From Ceratodon purpureus (taxonomy: Eukaryota; Streptophyta; Bryopsida; Pseudoditrichales; Ditrichaceae), in NCBI GenBank assembly GCA_014871385.1, contig CM026423.1, positions 12,579,952-12,643,951 of the forward strand: 64,000 nucleotides of DNA. The letters run 5' to 3'. The translations under genes and the position numbers were made by a program. Under the pieces are notes generated by a model, which was given only the letters and a program-made list of their open reading frames with translations, was not told the DNA's origin and ran no database searches. Below, one piece after another: positions 62,056 to 64,000 of this stretch; position 1 is the first letter of the stretch, and each line of letters opens with the position of its first letter.

Positions 62056-63339
62056 AGAGAGAGAGAAACTACGGTCTCCGGAGGAGACCGAAGTGAATTA
62101 AGTGTCTGTTCGATCCACCTCCAATCCAATGCCTACCGAACAAAGGTATGGAAGTAAAGATCTACTCCTCCCTTTCGAGAGTAGACACTTTAGTCACAAA
62201 GTAACGAGTAACCAGTAAAAAGTAACAAGCAACAGTAGTGTTTATCTTTTTAAGATTTATTTGATTGCGATTTTGGACACCAAGCCACGAGCTCATTGTT
62301 GGTTGGAGGTGAGCGTTTGTCTCATTAATCTGGTCCGGGTTCGAACTCTGATGGACTCGTTTGAGTGGATGTGGGGGATGAAGTGGCTTGGTACTGCTTA
62401 GTGAGCGATCGCAGGCAGTAAATGAGTTGCGCCAACCAACAGCCCCCTTTGCGAGAAGTTGACAAGAGACTTTGACACCCGTATGCTATAATTCAAAGAA
62501 CATATTAAGTTGATGAGTGCGACAAATAATGGTATTAATATATGCTTATGTCAATCTATAGGTGATGATTACTAATACAAGGAAAACAAGTCGAAAACCA
62601 AATGAAATGGAATAGAAATTTTTTAATTCCAAGGTCTTGATTCGGAAATCCTCTCTCTTACACGTATAGATAATTATCTTTCAACAATAATCTATGTCAT
62701 GTGCCTCCTCTGCAGCCCCTCTTCAAGATGAACTTCTTCTCGCGACTAGACTACTTCAATGGCATCCACATTTAAACTGGGAATAAGGATATATAAAGTG
62801 GGAACATACTCTACACCATTTGAGACCCTAATCTTGTGAGGTCTCTCCACCTCCCTTGGAGCTTTGTATAAATCGCATGAGTAGTCAAGTTATTTTGACT
62901 AAAAGTTTAGTAACTCCAAAGTAACCTCAGCATTGAGTGTAGACAAGCATGCCTACCATCAAAAATACTTTTAAAAACATAAATACCACTGCCATACAAT
63001 ATGCCATGTCTATCCTTCTCTACAAAAAAAGAATAAAAAACTGCCAACCATTACCCCAAATCTTAGACCCTCCATAATTAAAACTATATATAAATATCAA
63101 CAAAAAATTGTTTAAGTAACTTGAGCTACTTTATTATGGACATTCAACTCACATCTAAATAAGTCTTCAAAAGCTACCCAATATTGTTTCTTATTACTAA
63201 TGACTAAAGTGTTTACTCTCAAAAGGGGGGAGTAGATATTTATTTCCATGCCTTTGTTATATGGGCTTTGGACTGGGGTAAGATCAAACAGACACTCAAT
63301 TCACGTCGGTCTCCTCCACAGACCGAAGTTTCTCTCTGT
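62056..63339. mobile_element. Long-TIR non-autonomous DNA element, about 1.28 kb
   Basis: The left end AGAGAGAAACTACGGTCTCC and the right end (complement AGAGAGAAACTTCGGTCTGT) are inverted copies. The match runs inward for about 155 bases, including GGAGGAGACCGA, GTGAATT.AGTGTCTGTT, CTACTC and ACACTTTAGTCA. Each end also carries its own small palindrome (CGGTCTCC...GGAGACCG on the left). Long inverted repeats of this kind suggest a Mutator-like or foldback element. No transposase is seen, and I could not confirm a target duplication. Confidence 0.75.
62285..62460 (+). repeat. tRNA-derived SINE-like segment
   Basis: An A-box-like TGGTTGGAGGTG at 62300 and a B box GGTTCGAACTC at 62338 are spaced as in a pol III promoter. 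It lies inside the long-TIR element. No poly(A) tail or target duplication was found, so the boundaries are guesses. Confidence 0.4.
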
Positions 63340-64000
63340 GGATAGGCTCCGGGGACTACCAGTTTAACTACAACATGGTTATTGACCTCAATTACTTATT
63401 ACTCCAAATGTACTACTCAATAAATGGTGAAATAGGAGGTATATGATATGATTCATACACCGAATTTCTCTCTTATGTGATTCTAATAATTCATCCAATT
63501 GTTTCTGAAGCAGTGGTTCTACTAATACGTCCAATTGTTGCCATCATCCAATGTTCACAGCATTTATTTTACAAGGAGTGGACATTTGCCCTATCATGAG
63601 AGAGAAAGTGTGGTTCACAGCTGCGTGACAACACTGTCAATTATTGTAGCCGTATCCATCTTGAAAGCAGAGGGATGCAGACTATTGAGGCGTTCATTAG
63701 AACGGATTTTGAAGATATGTCATAAACAAAACATTCCGCAAAGTCCGCAAGACTTCAAGAAAAAGAACGCTAAATCACAAATTAACATGCTAGAAACGGA
63801 CGTATACTGGGTTACAGACGTAAATTGAGAAGCAATGAACAGTTGTGCTTTAAGTGTGGAAATAGTACTGAATAAATAAATGGAGTTCAAAAGGCACTTG
63901 AAGATTTGGCCATGAAAGAGAATGTCGCCACTGGAAAAGTAGTCTTAACAATGTACTTACAGGTTTTATTGCAGTCTAGCTTCACCACTATGATACTCTC
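63340..64000 (+). mobile_element. Retroelement gag fragment (fossil) at the window edge
   Basis: From about 63540 the plus strand carries protein-like sequence ending near a zinc-knuckle-like stretch: CFKCGN, and later a GHERECRHW run. This suggests an LTR-element gag remnant. It is a broken fragment with about two interruptions and runs off the window. Confidence 0.35.

Overview
The window is nuclear DNA of a land plant. The genes carry spliceosomal introns with GT-AG borders. Plant-type proteins are present: an A-type cytochrome P450 family, a TIR-NB-ARC-LRR immune receptor, and plant-like NUP107, RPN2 and kelch proteins. The transposons include a Copia element with the usual plant initiator-Met primer site. 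Gene spacing, AT-rich intergenic DNA and divergence from angiosperm sequences suggest a bryophyte, perhaps a moss. That is a guess from general look, not a demonstrated assignment. All functions below were assigned by reading translations; no search was run.

Layout. 0-1 kb: 3' end of an unrecognised gene (+). 2.1-5.2 kb: RPN2, a 26S proteasome base subunit, intronless (-). 6.9-10.7 kb: NUP107, a nuclear pore scaffold protein, two exons (-). 10.7-18.1 kb: gene-poor AT-rich DNA with a regular palindrome cluster at 12.9-13.05 kb. 18.2-21.8 kb: a 12-exon F-box/LRR gene (+). 22.0-23.9 kb: a shortened intronless SYF1/XAB2-like HAT-repeat gene (-). 24.9-26.1 kb: a non-autonomous inverted-repeat element. 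26.5-43.0 kb: three tandem four-exon P450 genes (+), with two decayed copies of exon 1 lying between them. The B-C spacer also holds a 737-bp inverted-repeat transposon and a 5.5-kb Copia fossil. 43.7-49.6 kb: a 19-exon kelch gene of the KLHDC4 type (-). 50.6-51.7 kb: a decayed unrecognised coding region. 53.1-55.3 kb: a broken piggyBac-type transposase gene (-) with a 356-bp miniature inverted-repeat element inside its last domain. 56.9-60.4 kb: a TIR-NB-ARC-LRR gene (-). 60.4-64 kb: repeats, a long-TIR element and a retroelement fragment.

The housekeeping genes (RPN2, NUP107, F-box, kelch, SYF1-like) share no evident pathway. The accessory part is the P450 array and the TNL. The P450 array has grown by segmental duplication: B and C are closest, A is older, and each unit carries a conserved upstream block. 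The spacers then took in transposons, and the A-B spacer still shows the empty target site for one of them.

Most unusual items: an opposite-strand segment resembling the RNase H1 N-terminal (viroplasmin-like) domain inside the Copia fossil, between pol and the 3' LTR; a piggyBac relic in a plant; the repeated relic exon 1 in the P450 array; and the SYF1-like gene that lacks both its N-terminal part and an internal block.
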